The notes under the pieces were generated by a model, which was given only the letters and a program-made list of their open reading frames with translations, made no database searches and was not told the origin of the DNA. 64,000 nucleotides of DNA from Thermodesulfobacteriota bacterium (GTDB taxonomy: Bacteria > Desulfobacterota_D > UBA1144 > Nemesobacterales > UBA2774). Both the position numbers and the translations under genes were made by a program. The DNA is taken from positions 62,001 through 126,000 of the forward strand of contig DAOKYU010000004.1 in NCBI GenBank assembly GCA_035325995.1, written 5' to 3'. This document shows, one piece after another, positions 1 through 9,177 of the stretch. Within the stretch, counting starts at the first letter, position 1; the number at the start of each line of letters is the position of its first letter.

Positions 1-59
1 TGCTGGTCGTTAAGCCCCTGCTGCATGTTCGCAAGCTCCATAGGGTCCAGGTCAGCCAT
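1..59 (-). CDS. 5' end of an unidentified protein (cut by window edge)
   Basis: An ATG at position 59 on the minus strand opens a reading frame that runs off the window. The visible residues begin MADLDPMELANMQQ. An AAGGAG ribosome binding site lies 8 bases upstream, which makes the start convincing. Nineteen residues are too few to name a family; the stretch is acidic and looks like the start of a cytoplasmic helical protein. It lies downstream of the isocitrate dehydrogenase gene on the same strand, about 210 bases away. Confidence 0.55.
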   Translation of the reverse strand, partial: MADLDPMELANMQQGLNDQ

Positions 60-192
60 GCCGATTCTCCTTTTCGAGTAAGGTTTGGAGACCGGGAGCC
101 GGGGATGCGGGGAGGCAGGGCGGCGGCCGGGGAACGAAGCGGTCCTGAATGCCGCGCCGATTCCTGCACCCGAGTCACGGGTCTCACTCGTA

Positions 193-198
193 ATTATA
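193..198 (-). promoter_or_regulatory. possible -10 box for the gene leaving the window
   Basis: The minus strand carries TATAAT in an otherwise GC-rich gap between isocitrate dehydrogenase and the partial gene starting at 59. No good -35 hexamer is visible at 16-18 bases, so this is a weak call. It implies a leader of about 125 bases. Confidence 0.3.
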
Positions 199-269
199 GA
201 GCAATAGAGAGAGATTCACACGGAGAATTCTCAGCGTCGGGATCACCGGCGAATACGCCGGGCCCCGGG

Positions 270-1301
270 CTACTCGCCCGTCTCCATCCTCCTGATGAGC
301 GCGTCTGCGAATTCCGTCGTGCTCAGTTGCCCGCCGAGGTCGCGCGTCTTGTCGCCTTCCTGGAGCGCACGGTCGTAGGCGTGCTTTATCCTCTCGGCGC
401 ATTCGAAGAAATCTTCGCGGCCCTCGGTGTCGGCGATGTGATTCAGCATCATGACGCCCGACATCAGTAGCGCGAGCGGGTTCGCGACGTTCTTTCCGGC
501 GATGTCGGGGGCCGAGCCGTGCACAGCTTCGAACACGGCTTCGCTATCGCCGATGTTAGCGCCCGGCACCACTCCGAGCCCGCCCACGAGCCCCGCGCAG
601 AGGTCGCTGATGAGGTCGCCGTAGAGATTTTCGAGGAGAAGGATGTCGAACTGGGGGGGGTCCTGGACGAGCTTCATACATCCGGCGTCGATTATCATCT
701 CCTGGTATTCGATGTCGGGGTATTCGAGGGCCGCTTCCTTGGACTTGCTTATGAAAAGCCCGTCCGTCATCTTCATGATGTTCGCCTTGTGAAAGACCGT
801 AACCTTCCTCCTGTGGCGGTGGCGCGCGTATTCGAACGCCCAGTGGGATATGCACGAGCAGGCCTTTTCGGTGGCGACCTTCATGCTCATGACGACGCCC
901 GGTGTGACTACGTTTTCGACGCCGCTGTAGAGGCCCTCGGTGTTCTCGCGGATTATGACTATATCGACGTTGTTAAAGCGCGTCGTGACTCCGGGGAGGT
1001 TCCTTACCGGCCTGACTGCAGCGTAGAGGTCGAGGATTTTCCTGAGCTGGACGTTCACCGACGTAAAGCCCTTCCCTATTGGCGTCGTGCACGGCCCCTT
1101 GAGCGCTACCTTGTGCTCTTTTATCGCGTCTATGGTTTCCTCCGGCATGACGTGGAGCCCTTGTTCGAGGGCCGAAAGGCCGGCCAGATGCTCTACCCAT
1201 TCGATGTCTGCGCCGGATGCCGCTATGACTTTTTCTACCGCTGCGGTAATCTCGGGCCCTATACCGTCGCCCGGAATGATAACGATTCTGCGTGTGCTCA
1301 T
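270..1301 (-). CDS. NAD-type isocitrate/isopropylmalate dehydrogenase family protein, probably isocitrate dehydrogenase
   Basis: Oxidatively decarboxylates a 2-hydroxy acid, most likely isocitrate to 2-oxoglutarate. The 343-residue protein opens with the family N-terminus IPGDGIGPEI. It has the substrate-loop serine in SVNVQLR (81-87), ENTEG (119-123), the catalytic lysine region HKANIMK (171-177), metal-binding aspartates in the DAG and GDLISD segments (about 205, 229, 233), and HGSAPDIAGKNVANP near 261-275, typical of NAD-using members. ATG at 1301 is chosen because the family begins directly with this strand; a longer frame from 1421 adds 40 unrelated residues. The Shine-Dalgarno is weak. 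3-Isopropylmalate dehydrogenase or homoisocitrate dehydrogenase are alternatives, but no leu genes are nearby. Confidence 0.88.
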   Translation of the reverse strand: MSTRRIVIIPGDGIGPEITAAVEKVIAASGADIEWVEHLAGLSALEQGLHVMPEETIDAIKEHKVALKGPCTTPIGKGFTSVNVQLRKILDLYAAVRPVRNLPGVTTRFNNVDIVIIRENTEGLYSGVENVVTPGVVMSMKVATEKACSCISHWAFEYARHRHRRKVTVFHKANIMKMTDGLFISKSKEAALEYPDIEYQEMIIDAGCMKLVQDPPQFDILLLENLYGDLISDLCAGLVGGLGVVPGANIGDSEAVFEAVHGSAPDIAGKNVANPLALLMSGVMMLNHIADTEGREDFFECAERIKHAYDRALQEGDKTRDLGGQLSTTEFADALIRRMETGE

Positions 1302-1430
1302 GATGGATATTGAACCCTGATTTTGGGAGGTTATCAATTCCCCGGGCGAAATGCGGGGTTTTTTAGAGCCGCCGGGATGCAGAACGGCGCGGCAGGCCGC
1401 CGAGGAAACCGTGCCGCTCATTCCGGGACG

Positions 1431-2687
1431 TCAGAACCGGCACGTAATCTTAAAGCCGTAGTAGTCGTAATCGTTCGTTACGCCGGCTGCGTACGTGAAC
1501 GAAAGGTCTATCGCGTTTACATAGGAGTCGGCTATTTTCTTCACCGTCGCCATGCCGAGGCCCATGTCGTAGAAGGAATCGAGATAGAGGTTATTTCCCC
1601 AGAAGCGCGTGAAGTTGAAAAAGAACCTGAACGCCGCGGGGTTGCCGAGGACGTTGAAATCGAGCTTCTGGGTGAGGTCGACGCCGTTCCTGAGGACGTA
1701 GTTCGTAAGCTCGTAGCTAATGTCGTATCCCTTTATCTTTATGCCGTCTATGGTGGTGGATATGCCGCCGAGTGTTCCGAATCCTATGTGCGTCGAACCC
1801 ATCTTGTAGTGGAAATAGTTCGTTAGGCTGCCCGATACGAGAACGGCAAGCGCGCCGACGTCGATTGAGCCCACGCCGCCCGCGCGCGCCATGGGCGTAA
1901 GGCTCCACCACCGGGTCGGGCGGTACTGAACGCCCGTGCCGAAAGAGGCCATGTAGGACCACGAGCCCTCCGTCCGCGTCAAGGTCACGGGGAGGTCGAA
2001 GATGAGGGAGAGCTTCGGAACGCTCTTTAAATTCCACTTGTAATTTATGGGGACGCTCACGACCTGACCGTCGAACGCGCCGGCGTCGAAGAACCCGTAT
2101 TCCGCCCCGAAGGTGAACTGGTTCCTGATGCCCCCGGCGACGCCCGGGGCCGTGATGAACGGCCCGGTTATTCCGGCGTCGAAGTCGGACATGAACATCC
2201 TCGTCTGGAGGCTGTTCGGATTTCCGGCGACCGGGTCTACGGGCGAGTACCTGACAAGGAGCTGAAGAAGCGTCGTGAGCTTGGCGTCGGACGCTGACAG
2301 CGATTCGTAGTTGCCCTTGAGCCAGTCCTCGAAGAGCTCCTGGCTCTCGTCCCTCGTCGCCCCGTCGAACTCTATTCTGAATTTTGTTCCCGGCACCCTG
2401 AAGATAAGGACAGGGGAATTCTCGGGATACTCGATTATTACGCCGAGTCCCCTTAGATTGACCCTCGCGAACACCGCCGAATCGGGTGTGTAATCCGGGA
2501 AAAAACCCTCAAGCGATTTATTGTCGAAGAAATCGACTATCTTGAATATCTTGTTGGTCCCCTGGAAAACGCTGTCGTCCTCGACCTCTATATCGGCTAT
2601 GAAAAGGTCCCTTGCACCCGCCGGGAGGGCATAAAACCCGTAAAGCGCGAGCAGGAGCCATAGAAAGGCGGCGGTTCTCGTGTGCAT
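1431..2687 (-). CDS. outer-membrane beta-barrel protein, function unknown
   Basis: A 418-residue exported protein. Residues 1-25 form a signal peptide ending around PAGARD. The N-terminal half (to about 150) is a soluble-looking domain containing an acidic stretch. From about 165 onward, alternating hydrophobic and aromatic strands such as YGFFDAG, FTFGAEYG and FKITCRF suggest a beta barrel, and the chain ends in Phe, the usual BAM-recognition residue of outer-membrane proteins. The start has a GGAGGA ribosome binding site 6-7 bases before ATG. I do not recognise the family. It lies upstream of isocitrate dehydrogenase but 129 bases away, so co-transcription is uncertain. Confidence 0.7.
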   Translation of the reverse strand: MHTRTAAFLWLLLALYGFYALPAGARDLFIADIEVEDDSVFQGTNKIFKIVDFFDNKSLEGFFPDYTPDSAVFARVNLRGLGVIIEYPENSPVLIFRVPGTKFRIEFDGATRDESQELFEDWLKGNYESLSASDAKLTTLLQLLVRYSPVDPVAGNPNSLQTRMFMSDFDAGITGPFITAPGVAGGIRNQFTFGAEYGFFDAGAFDGQVVSVPINYKWNLKSVPKLSLIFDLPVTLTRTEGSWSYMASFGTGVQYRPTRWWSLTPMARAGGVGSIDVGALAVLVSGSLTNYFHYKMGSTHIGFGTLGGISTTIDGIKIKGYDISYELTNYVLRNGVDLTQKLDFNVLGNPAAFRFFFNFTRFWGNNLYLDSFYDMGLGMATVKKIADSYVNAIDLSFTYAAGVTNDYDYYGFKITCRF

Positions 2688-2853
2688 AAGTCCATCCTCC
2701 GGAAGCCGGGCGAGAACGCCGGAGCCGTTACATAATTACACAGCAAATCGAGCCCGACTTCAAGATGTGAAAACAGCATGGGAAAAGATGGAACGATCGG
2801 GACGGGATTTTACCGGCGTATTCTAATGAAAGCGCCGCCGACAAAGAATAAAG

Positions 2854-2879
2854 GGGCCCGGACCGGGATGTCCGGGCCC
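2854..2879 (-). terminator. rho-independent terminator after the YdbL-like gene
   Basis: A perfect 10-bp GC-rich stem (GGGCCCGGAC / GTCCGGGCCC) with a 6-base loop lies 10 bases beyond the lipoprotein stop codon. On the minus strand it is followed by CTTTATTCTTTG, a T-rich tail. It would end transcription of the YdbH/YdbL pair. Confidence 0.8.
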
Positions 2880-2889
2880 GGGATTATAT

Positions 2890-3537
2890 CTACCTTTCGC
2901 TTCGCCTTACGCTCGCGAACTGCCTTGCGGCTTCGGGAAGAACCTTCTCTATGTTCTCGGGCGTGGGCTCGATGTTATTGATCTCGACTATGGCTTTCGC
3001 CATGCCCCGTATTATGATCTGCCTGTCGGAGTTCTCGGCGTTAAAGGCCTGCGTCTGCTCGGGGCTGAGCGAGCCTTTCTGAACCAGAAGCCCCTGGCTG
3101 CCTTCGGCGACGAGCCCCTGGGACAGCATCTGTTTTATCGTGGCGAGCCTCCGGGAGCGCCTCTTGTAGGCGTCGATCACGTCCGGCATGCTTCTTATCT
3201 TCTCGGTTATCTGCTGGGCTATATTACCCTGCGCCCAGGCGTACTCGCCGAAATCGAGCGACACCTCTTTCTTGAGCACTATGACCTTACGCTCGGAGAG
3301 GACGGGCTTGTCGGGATACTTACCCCTGCTCTGCGGACCGGGCGTCGGCCTGGCCGCGGGAGGCGGCGTAGGCTGCGCGGACGGCTGCTCGAGGAACTCC
3401 TCTTCGAGACTCGAATACGCCTCCCTCACCTCTTCGGCGGGGAAGTAGACGTTTACGGTTATGGTCGCGCACGAGGCGGCGTAAAAGGAGGCCGCCAGCA
3501 GAAGGAATCTAAGGTGTGAAAGCCTGAGTATTTGCAT
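2890..3537 (-). CDS. DUF1318/YdbL-like lipoprotein, with a YnbE-like N-terminus
   Basis: A 215-residue predicted lipoprotein. The signal peptide ends in a lipobox-like AASC (Cys about 23), followed by a strand ITVNVYFPAEEV, the hallmark of DUF1318 proteins. A Pro-rich linker (about 50-75) leads to a helical domain (about 100-205) containing an AYKRRSRRLA segment and GSQGLLVQKG, which resembles the E. coli YdbL domain. In E. coli, ydbH, ynbE and ydbL form one operon for phospholipid traffic between the membranes; YnbE is a tiny lipoprotein and YdbL is periplasmic. Here one chain seems to carry both parts. The gene starts 16 bases after the YdbH-like gene, with AGGAG upstream of ATG. Confidence 0.75.
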   Translation of the reverse strand: MQILRLSHLRFLLLAASFYAASCATITVNVYFPAEEVREAYSSLEEEFLEQPSAQPTPPPAARPTPGPQSRGKYPDKPVLSERKVIVLKKEVSLDFGEYAWAQGNIAQQITEKIRSMPDVIDAYKRRSRRLATIKQMLSQGLVAEGSQGLLVQKGSLSPEQTQAFNAENSDRQIIIRGMAKAIVEINNIEPTPENIEKVLPEAARQFASVRRSER

Positions 3538-3553
3538 TATTTCGTCTCCTCGC

Positions 3554-6500
3554 TCAGTTGGTTTCGATCATCGGGCCGCCCGATTGCGACCTCCGGGCTA
3601 TTTCCCTTATGACCGATACGAGATGTGATATCGATATCGAGTTCTTTATCGGGTCGGCCTGTATGGACAGGTTTTTAAAGCCCAGAATGGAATTCGATAT
3701 CTCGAACTTCTTGAACGTTATTACGCCGTCATTAATATAACCTGAAATCTCCCCCGTATCATAGCTCCTGTTCGAGCCGAGTATGAGCCTTTCCTTCGCC
3801 CCTAACTGATCGAGGAGGGCCTTGCCTATCGTTCTCTGCTCTTTCGGCGAGCTCACGGCCCAGAACTCGAAGGGCCCGTTCACGGTTCCGGTGTCGCCGC
3901 CCTTGCCGGCCAGCCAGATGAGTCCGTTCACGCGGCCCGTGATGTATTCCTGGGTCGGTGAGAGCCGTGCCGAAATGCCTTCGAGGCTTACGTCGTTAAA
4001 GAGGAACGAGAAGTTGTACGCGCTCTCGCCGCCGCCGTAATCGAAGAGCCCCGTCCCGTAGAGCTTTCCGCCGAAGAAGTCAGATACGAGCCTGGCGATG
4101 GTGAGCTTGTCGTTGTCGGCTTCGAGCTCGCACTGGATATTCTGGAATTTAAGAATCCCGTACTCTATCTCGCCTATCCTGAGATGGTCGAGCGTGTCTC
4201 CCGCCGGAGTATCACGGAGGGATTTGTGATATTTCTTGTAGACGTCCCTGTCGAGCTCGAGCCCCGCGTCGAGAAATGCCGCAAGGGGATTTTCGGCCGT
4301 TCCGCTTTCCTTGATGGTGAGCGCCCCGTTAATATTCCTGACGCTGAGAAGGGCGCCGCCCATGTATCCGGAATACGAGGCGTTTTTGAATGTGATATCG
4401 CCCCTCCACGACATTTCGGGGCTGAAGAGGTTCACGAATTCCGCGCTCATCGCCGCGCTCCCGTCGAGCCTCGCCTCGCCGACGGACTGAGGCATAAAGG
4501 GGGCGAGAAGCCCGGAAAGGCTCTTAAGGGATACATCCTGCATAAGGAGCTCGGTCTTTACGGGGCCTGAAAGTATATTTTCCATCTCTCCCTCGACTCT
4601 CACGCTCGTCCCCTCACTGTCCCTTATAAACCCTTCCCTGACCGATAAGGTTTCACCGGACGTGGCGGCGTCGACCCCGGCCTGAAGCAGCACCCTGCCC
4701 CCCGCGCCGTCCTGAATGGCGAGGCCTGAAACGTCGATCTTGCCCGAGCCTTCGGGAAGAGAGCCTGGCGTCAGGAACCCCGAGTAATTTATACGCGCCC
4801 ACCGCATTGCGATTTCGCGGGTGGCTGTCTTTATCAGGGAGTTGTTGAGAGCGACGTTGACGGAGAGCCTCGTCCTCTCGCCGGAGGTGAGTATATCTAC
4901 CTTGCCTCCGAGGTCGCCGCCGCGGAGCCTGCCCGAGATGCCGCTTACGGAAACGCCCTCGGGCAGCGGCGCTATGTTCATGGCAAGGTTTTCGATAGTT
5001 TCGGACGTGACGGTCGTCGCGGGTGAGTTTATAACGCCCTCCCACCCCCTTTCGTTCTTCGACGAATCGAGTATGGTGAACCGGCCCGTCATCCCTTCGG
5101 ACCTTATCCTGTCATTAAAAACGGAGAGCACGCCCCCCGAGAAGGTTATCTCGTACGGATAGCCGCCTTTGTCCTTTCCGAAAACGACCCCGGCCTTTTC
5201 TGCATCGAACACGCCTATGTCTTCGATTTGGGCCCTGACGGCGCGTATGTCTATGGAATCGCTGTCGTACTCGTATTCGGCGGAGACGGACGGGAGCCCG
5301 ATGCTGTTAAATACCCCGCCGCTTCCCTCTATGTTGCCCGAGAAGCCTTCCCGCCCGCTCCTGTCGATGACGAGGCGCTCCCTGAATTTGCCGAGCGCGA
5401 CGTCCATGCCGAGCACACGAAAGCCCGAGCCGCGCGATGCCACCCGGAGCGCCCAGTCCCCGCCGAGGTCCATCGAGAAGCCGAGGTCCTCCACCTGGCC
5501 GCGCTCTATGAAGAAATCGGAGAAGGAAAGCTTTTCGTAGCCGAGCTCTTTATCCTTGATAGAGATCCTTCCGTAGGGCTCCCCGGCGCCGTCTTTCGCC
5601 TCCGTAAGGCCGGTTGCGTATTCCACCCTCACGGGTGCGGCGGTCGAGGCGCGGGACAGTTTGAAATCCCTCCCCTCGCCGAGATTTATTTCGAGGTCAT
5701 TTACGGCGAAAGATACGTCCGCCGCATATCCGCCGCCCTCGCCTTTGAAGTCGGCGCTGACGGATTCCGCCCGGCCCGCTATGTCGAACGGTATCAGGCC
5801 TTCGGGGATTCGAGAGACGTCGAGATCGCGTCCCTCGATTTTGCCAGAGAGCGCGCTCTTTGCGCCCTTGACGCCGAGCCCGGCGGCGCCCGATACGCCG
5901 CCCCCGAGGTACTTCGCGCTCAGGTCCGCGAGCTTAACTTCAGCGATGCCGAACGATTCGCGAGCCGCCGTGCTGACCGACGTCGATACATCTTTCACTT
6001 CGCCCACGGCATTCGAGGCTACGGTCCCGGCGGTGCATTTGCCGGTAGAGTCCTGCGCAAAGGGGGGCTGGAGACGCTGCGATGTATCGAGCGTACAGTC
6101 GAGCCCCCGAATGTCGAGCGCGCCGTCACCGTATTCGAAACCGGCATTATCGACGAGGAGCTTCCCGGTAAGTCCGAGGTCGCCCTTTTTGAGCGAGCCC
6201 GTGATCTTTAAATCCTCGGCCTTCGCCGTGCCCGATATCTTCCCGGCGTCGAGCCACGGGAGGCGATTTACGATGTTGGAGATATCGCCCTCGCCCGAGG
6301 AGCCCGAGAGGTCGAAAACGGCGTCGCCCGTCGCGTCTTTTATTTCACCGGTAAAATTTCCCGTGAGGACTCCGAGAACGTCGAAACCGAGCTTCCCGAA
6401 GGATACGGTGTCGGCGGCGCGGTCGAAATCGAGGGCGTAGCCGAGCTCGGCGAGCCGGGGCGCGCTCCCGTCGCCCTCGCCCGTGAGCGTGACCGTTCCC

Positions 6501-7261
6501 GAAGACTTCACCGTCTCGGCCGCACGGAATTCTATCTCGGCCCCGGCCGAAACGTCCGCCGGCCCGGCGCCGTCTTCGGCCGTAAGCGGAATGCCGCTCA
6601 GCCCGTCCGCGGTAAGGACGAGCTTGCCGTCCACCGCGCCCTCCCGGAGATTTATCGAGCCGGCTATTTCGGTATCGACGCCATTTACGTTCACGTCACC
6701 GGCGGCGCTTATTTCGTCGTAACCGCCGTCGCCGCCTCTCTTGATTATGAGAACGTTCATGGATTCGGACGTGAGCGTAAAGTCCGGCGATATCTCGAAC
6801 GCCGCATCCCTTATCCTGACGCGCTCCACCTCGACGGATACGCCCCCACCCCTGCCCTCGCCCCCGCCGGACCTGAAGATATCGATCAGCCTGTCGGCGG
6901 CCTTGGCGTCGTACCTCACCACCGGGCGCTCGACGTAGACGTCCCCTATCCTGACCTTCCGGCCCAGTATGGAGGATATTATCGAAGGATTGATTACCAC
7001 CCTGCCGATCTCGACGTAGGGCTTTCCGCCGTCCGGTGAAGACATCACGGCGCCCCTTACCCCGAGCCTGAAGAGCGGGTCGAACGAGGCGTCGTCGTAG
7101 CGGAGATCGTAGCCCAGCTCGCGGGCGAATTCGTCGACGTAAGCCGGGCCTTCCGCGCCGAGCTTGTGATTGAGGAAAACGTTCAGGAAAACAAGCGCAG
7201 CCAGGAGGAGGACAAAGAAAAGGAAGAGCAGCTTTACGTACCCTTTCTTGAGCACTGCCAT
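3554..7261 (-). CDS. AsmA-like/YdbH family envelope protein (inter-membrane lipid transport)
   Basis: A 1235-residue protein anchored by one N-terminal transmembrane helix (about 9-29), followed by a very long periplasmic region of repeated short beta strands of the AsmA/TamB type. The C-terminal region (about 980-1220) includes KFQNIQCELEADNDK, FFGGKLYGTG, the segment around NDVSLEGISA and NGPFEFWA, matching the YdbH C-terminal domain. YdbH proteins are bridge-like lipid conduits spanning the periplasm. E. coli YdbH is about 880 residues, so this one is clearly longer. It is followed 16 bases later by its YdbL-like partner. No strong ribosome binding site precedes ATG 7261, but the next in-frame Met would cut into the membrane anchor. 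Confidence 0.82.
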   Translation of the reverse strand: MAVLKKGYVKLLFLFFVLLLAALVFLNVFLNHKLGAEGPAYVDEFARELGYDLRYDDASFDPLFRLGVRGAVMSSPDGGKPYVEIGRVVINPSIISSILGRKVRIGDVYVERPVVRYDAKAADRLIDIFRSGGGEGRGGGVSVEVERVRIRDAAFEISPDFTLTSESMNVLIIKRGGDGGYDEISAAGDVNVNGVDTEIAGSINLREGAVDGKLVLTADGLSGIPLTAEDGAGPADVSAGAEIEFRAAETVKSSGTVTLTGEGDGSAPRLAELGYALDFDRAADTVSFGKLGFDVLGVLTGNFTGEIKDATGDAVFDLSGSSGEGDISNIVNRLPWLDAGKISGTAKAEDLKITGSLKKGDLGLTGKLLVDNAGFEYGDGALDIRGLDCTLDTSQRLQPPFAQDSTGKCTAGTVASNAVGEVKDVSTSVSTAARESFGIAEVKLADLSAKYLGGGVSGAAGLGVKGAKSALSGKIEGRDLDVSRIPEGLIPFDIAGRAESVSADFKGEGGGYAADVSFAVNDLEINLGEGRDFKLSRASTAAPVRVEYATGLTEAKDGAGEPYGRISIKDKELGYEKLSFSDFFIERGQVEDLGFSMDLGGDWALRVASRGSGFRVLGMDVALGKFRERLVIDRSGREGFSGNIEGSGGVFNSIGLPSVSAEYEYDSDSIDIRAVRAQIEDIGVFDAEKAGVVFGKDKGGYPYEITFSGGVLSVFNDRIRSEGMTGRFTILDSSKNERGWEGVINSPATTVTSETIENLAMNIAPLPEGVSVSGISGRLRGGDLGGKVDILTSGERTRLSVNVALNNSLIKTATREIAMRWARINYSGFLTPGSLPEGSGKIDVSGLAIQDGAGGRVLLQAGVDAATSGETLSVREGFIRDSEGTSVRVEGEMENILSGPVKTELLMQDVSLKSLSGLLAPFMPQSVGEARLDGSAAMSAEFVNLFSPEMSWRGDITFKNASYSGYMGGALLSVRNINGALTIKESGTAENPLAAFLDAGLELDRDVYKKYHKSLRDTPAGDTLDHLRIGEIEYGILKFQNIQCELEADNDKLTIARLVSDFFGGKLYGTGLFDYGGGESAYNFSFLFNDVSLEGISARLSPTQEYITGRVNGLIWLAGKGGDTGTVNGPFEFWAVSSPKEQRTIGKALLDQLGAKERLILGSNRSYDTGEISGYINDGVITFKKFEISNSILGFKNLSIQADPIKNSISISHLVSVIREIARRSQSGGPMIETN

Positions 7262-7310
7262 GCTATAAGATATTAAACGACCGGGTATCTATTTGAAAGC
7301 GGCAATTATG

Positions 7311-7763
7311 TCAGCCGGGGGACAGCGTCAGCGGGCTTTGAGGGATTTCGACCGGTTCGACGGTCCTGGCCCTTACGACGTTCTTGATCTTGTAGAGGAA
7401 GTAACTCTTTTCCTTCCAGAACCTGCCCATTATTCTTATTTCGTCCCCCTTGGCGATGCGGGTGCCGTCGTCCTCGAAGTAAACGTTGACCTTGTTTTTC
7501 TCCGGGTCTTTCAGCTCGAAAATAGCGAACCTTTCGCCCTTGAGCGACTGTTTGTACTCTACCTTCGTCACCCTGCCTTCGAGCGAGACCTTGAGCTTGT
7601 CGAACTGTTTGGGGTTTGAGACGACCTCGGCAATGGTGACGTGTATGATATTCGATCCCGTTCCGGGGGCGTCGATGTCAGCGGGCTCGTTCTCTCCCTG
7701 TGCGCCTGCATGGACCACGGGAATCAACAACAAGGCCAGGATTAAAAAAGTGATAATCTTCAT
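7311..7763 (-). CDS. exported OB-fold-like protein
   Basis: A 150-residue protein with a signal peptide (MKIITFLILALLLIPVVHAGA) followed by about 130 residues with the strand pattern of an OB fold: a VTIAEVVSNPKQFDKLKVSLEGRV segment, FAIFELKD, VNVYFED and GDEIRIMGRFW. Such exported OB-fold proteins are found in many proteobacteria; their ligand is generally unknown. ATG 7763 is preferred over a GTG four codons earlier, because the AAGGGAAG ribosome binding site sits about 11 bases before the ATG but almost touches the GTG. It is upstream of the YdbH gene on the same strand, with 49 bases between them. Confidence 0.6.
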   Translation of the reverse strand: MKIITFLILALLLIPVVHAGAQGENEPADIDAPGTGSNIIHVTIAEVVSNPKQFDKLKVSLEGRVTKVEYKQSLKGERFAIFELKDPEKNKVNVYFEDDGTRIAKGDEIRIMGRFWKEKSYFLYKIKNVVRARTVEPVEIPQSPLTLSPG

Positions 7764-7940
7764 AAAAACACTCACTTCCCTTTAAAACGTTATGTTGATA
7801 GTATATGCATCGGCCGGCGATATTCTATGCCCCGGGCCGAAATTCCATATCCCAAGAGCCGGCGAAATACGCCGGGAAGGGTTAAATTAACCTTCGCAAC
7901 CGGTTACAATTGCAGGAGAAAATCAGAGGGGGACGCAAAC

Positions 7941-8741
7941 ATGTCGACTATATTCGTCCGGAAGTTAAACGGGCTTTTGAAAACGGAGCTCATGGGGAAG
8001 GTCATACATTATCACGAGGAGACCGGCTCGACCAACTCCGTACTCTACAGGCTGGCCGAGAACGGCGCGTCCGAGGGGACCGTTGTCGTAGCCGACATGC
8101 AGACCGAAGGCAAGGGGAGGCTCGGGCGGACATGGATATCCCCGCCGGGCGTAAACCTTTATTTATCCGTCCTCCTGAGGCCCTCCATAGCCGCGTACGA
8201 CGCCCCTCTCCTTACGTTCACGGCATCCATAGCTATAGCAGAGACTATGAAGAGAACGGGAATCCCGGAGCCGACCATAAAGTGGCCGAACGACGTCGTC
8301 ATAGACGGCAGGAAGGCGGCCGGCGTGCTCACCGAAATGAAGCTCAAGGGTGAAAGAGCGGAATTCGTAATCGTCGGCATAGGCGTGAACATCAACATGA
8401 CCGCCGAGGCGATGAGGCGCGACATGGGGGAGGTATCGAAAACGGCGACGTCGCTCAGGGAAGCGCTCGGGAGGGAAATAGACAGGGCCAAGTTCACGGC
8501 GGACCTCCTCTTGGAGCTCGAAGCCTGGTACCGGACGTTCACCGGGCGCGGGAAGTCCGCCTTGCTCGCCGAATGGACGGAGAGGTGGGGCGCACGCGGG
8601 CAGAGGGTCTGGGTGAGTCTCGAGGATAAGACCGCCTTTCAGGGGATCGCCGAAGGAATAGACAACGACGGACACATGCTCGTGAGAAGGGAAGACGGCG
8701 AGCTCGTTACAGTCGTCGCGGGGGACGTCAGCACGCTTTAG
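7941..8741 (+). CDS. birA: biotin--[acetyl-CoA-carboxylase] ligase, without DNA-binding domain
   Basis: Attaches biotin to the biotin carboxyl carrier protein of acetyl-CoA carboxylase and similar enzymes, via biotinyl-AMP. The 266-residue chain has the substrate motif ETGSTN (27-32), the biotinyl-AMP loop GKGRLGR (57-63), KWPNDV and a C-terminal SH3-like BPL_C domain near 220-266. E. coli BirA has an N-terminal helix-turn-helix; it is absent here, so this enzyme should not repress biotin genes. ATG 7941 is chosen for its strong AGAGGGGG ribosome binding site and because translation upstream shows no conserved sequence. The gene converges on a small unknown gene and overlaps its end by 14 bases. 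Confidence 0.93.
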   Translation: MSTIFVRKLNGLLKTELMGKVIHYHEETGSTNSVLYRLAENGASEGTVVVADMQTEGKGRLGRTWISPPGVNLYLSVLLRPSIAAYDAPLLTFTASIAIAETMKRTGIPEPTIKWPNDVVIDGRKAAGVLTEMKLKGERAEFVIVGIGVNINMTAEAMRRDMGEVSKTATSLREALGREIDRAKFTADLLLELEAWYRTFTGRGKSALLAEWTERWGARGQRVWVSLEDKTAFQGIAEGIDNDGHMLVRREDGELVTVVAGDVSTL

Positions 8742-9087
8742 CCGGGAATTCACCGGACGGCGTGCGGACCAGAATTAAAATTTCGTCGCGCACATTTTTC
8801 ATAAGAGCCGTCCATTCGCTTATGAGCGAGGCGTCGTTTTCGGGGAGAGTCTTTCTTATCTCGATGCCCGTCCGCGTCGGCTTCACGCGGCAATCCTTGT
8901 AAGACTCGTTTATCTTCGCGCCGAACCTGTAAAGCGCTTTGACGGTGCTGCCGTCCGCGCCGCTGAACCTCGAAACCAGGATGATTTCCTGGTCGAATCC
9001 TTCGAAGACCAGGCTCCAGAGGCTTGCGCCCGATTCCATGCCGAAAGAAAGGGTTATCCTGTCGGGCTCTTTCGTTTCGTTCCCCAT
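8728..9087 (-). CDS. conserved-looking small cytoplasmic protein, unknown
   Basis: A 119-residue protein with no signal peptide or membrane segment. It alternates short strands and charged turns, and the middle contains KALYRFGAKINESY followed by a basic stretch. I do not recognise it. It starts with ATG preceded by a GGGGG stretch and ends inside the last codons of birA on the opposite strand. A strong terminator lies upstream of it (9128-9156), so it needs its own promoter. Confidence 0.45.
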   Translation of the reverse strand: MGNETKEPDRITLSFGMESGASLWSLVFEGFDQEIILVSRFSGADGSTVKALYRFGAKINESYKDCRVKPTRTGIEIRKTLPENDASLISEWTALMKNVRDEILILVRTPSGEFPAKAC

Positions 9088-9127
9088 ATGAACCCCCGGG
9101 TCACCGGCCTTACGGAAAAAAGGAGAG

Positions 9128-9156
9128 GCGCCGGAACGGGCAGCCCGTTCCGGCGC
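9128..9156 (-). terminator. rho-independent terminator after the TPR gene
   Basis: A perfect 13-bp stem (GCGCCGGAACGGG with its complement) and a 3-base loop. On the minus strand it is followed by CTCTCCTTTTTTCC, a run of six T. It lies 21 bases past the TPR gene stop codon. Confidence 0.9.
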
Positions 9157-9177
9157 ACGTGATTTAAATGCCTGTTT

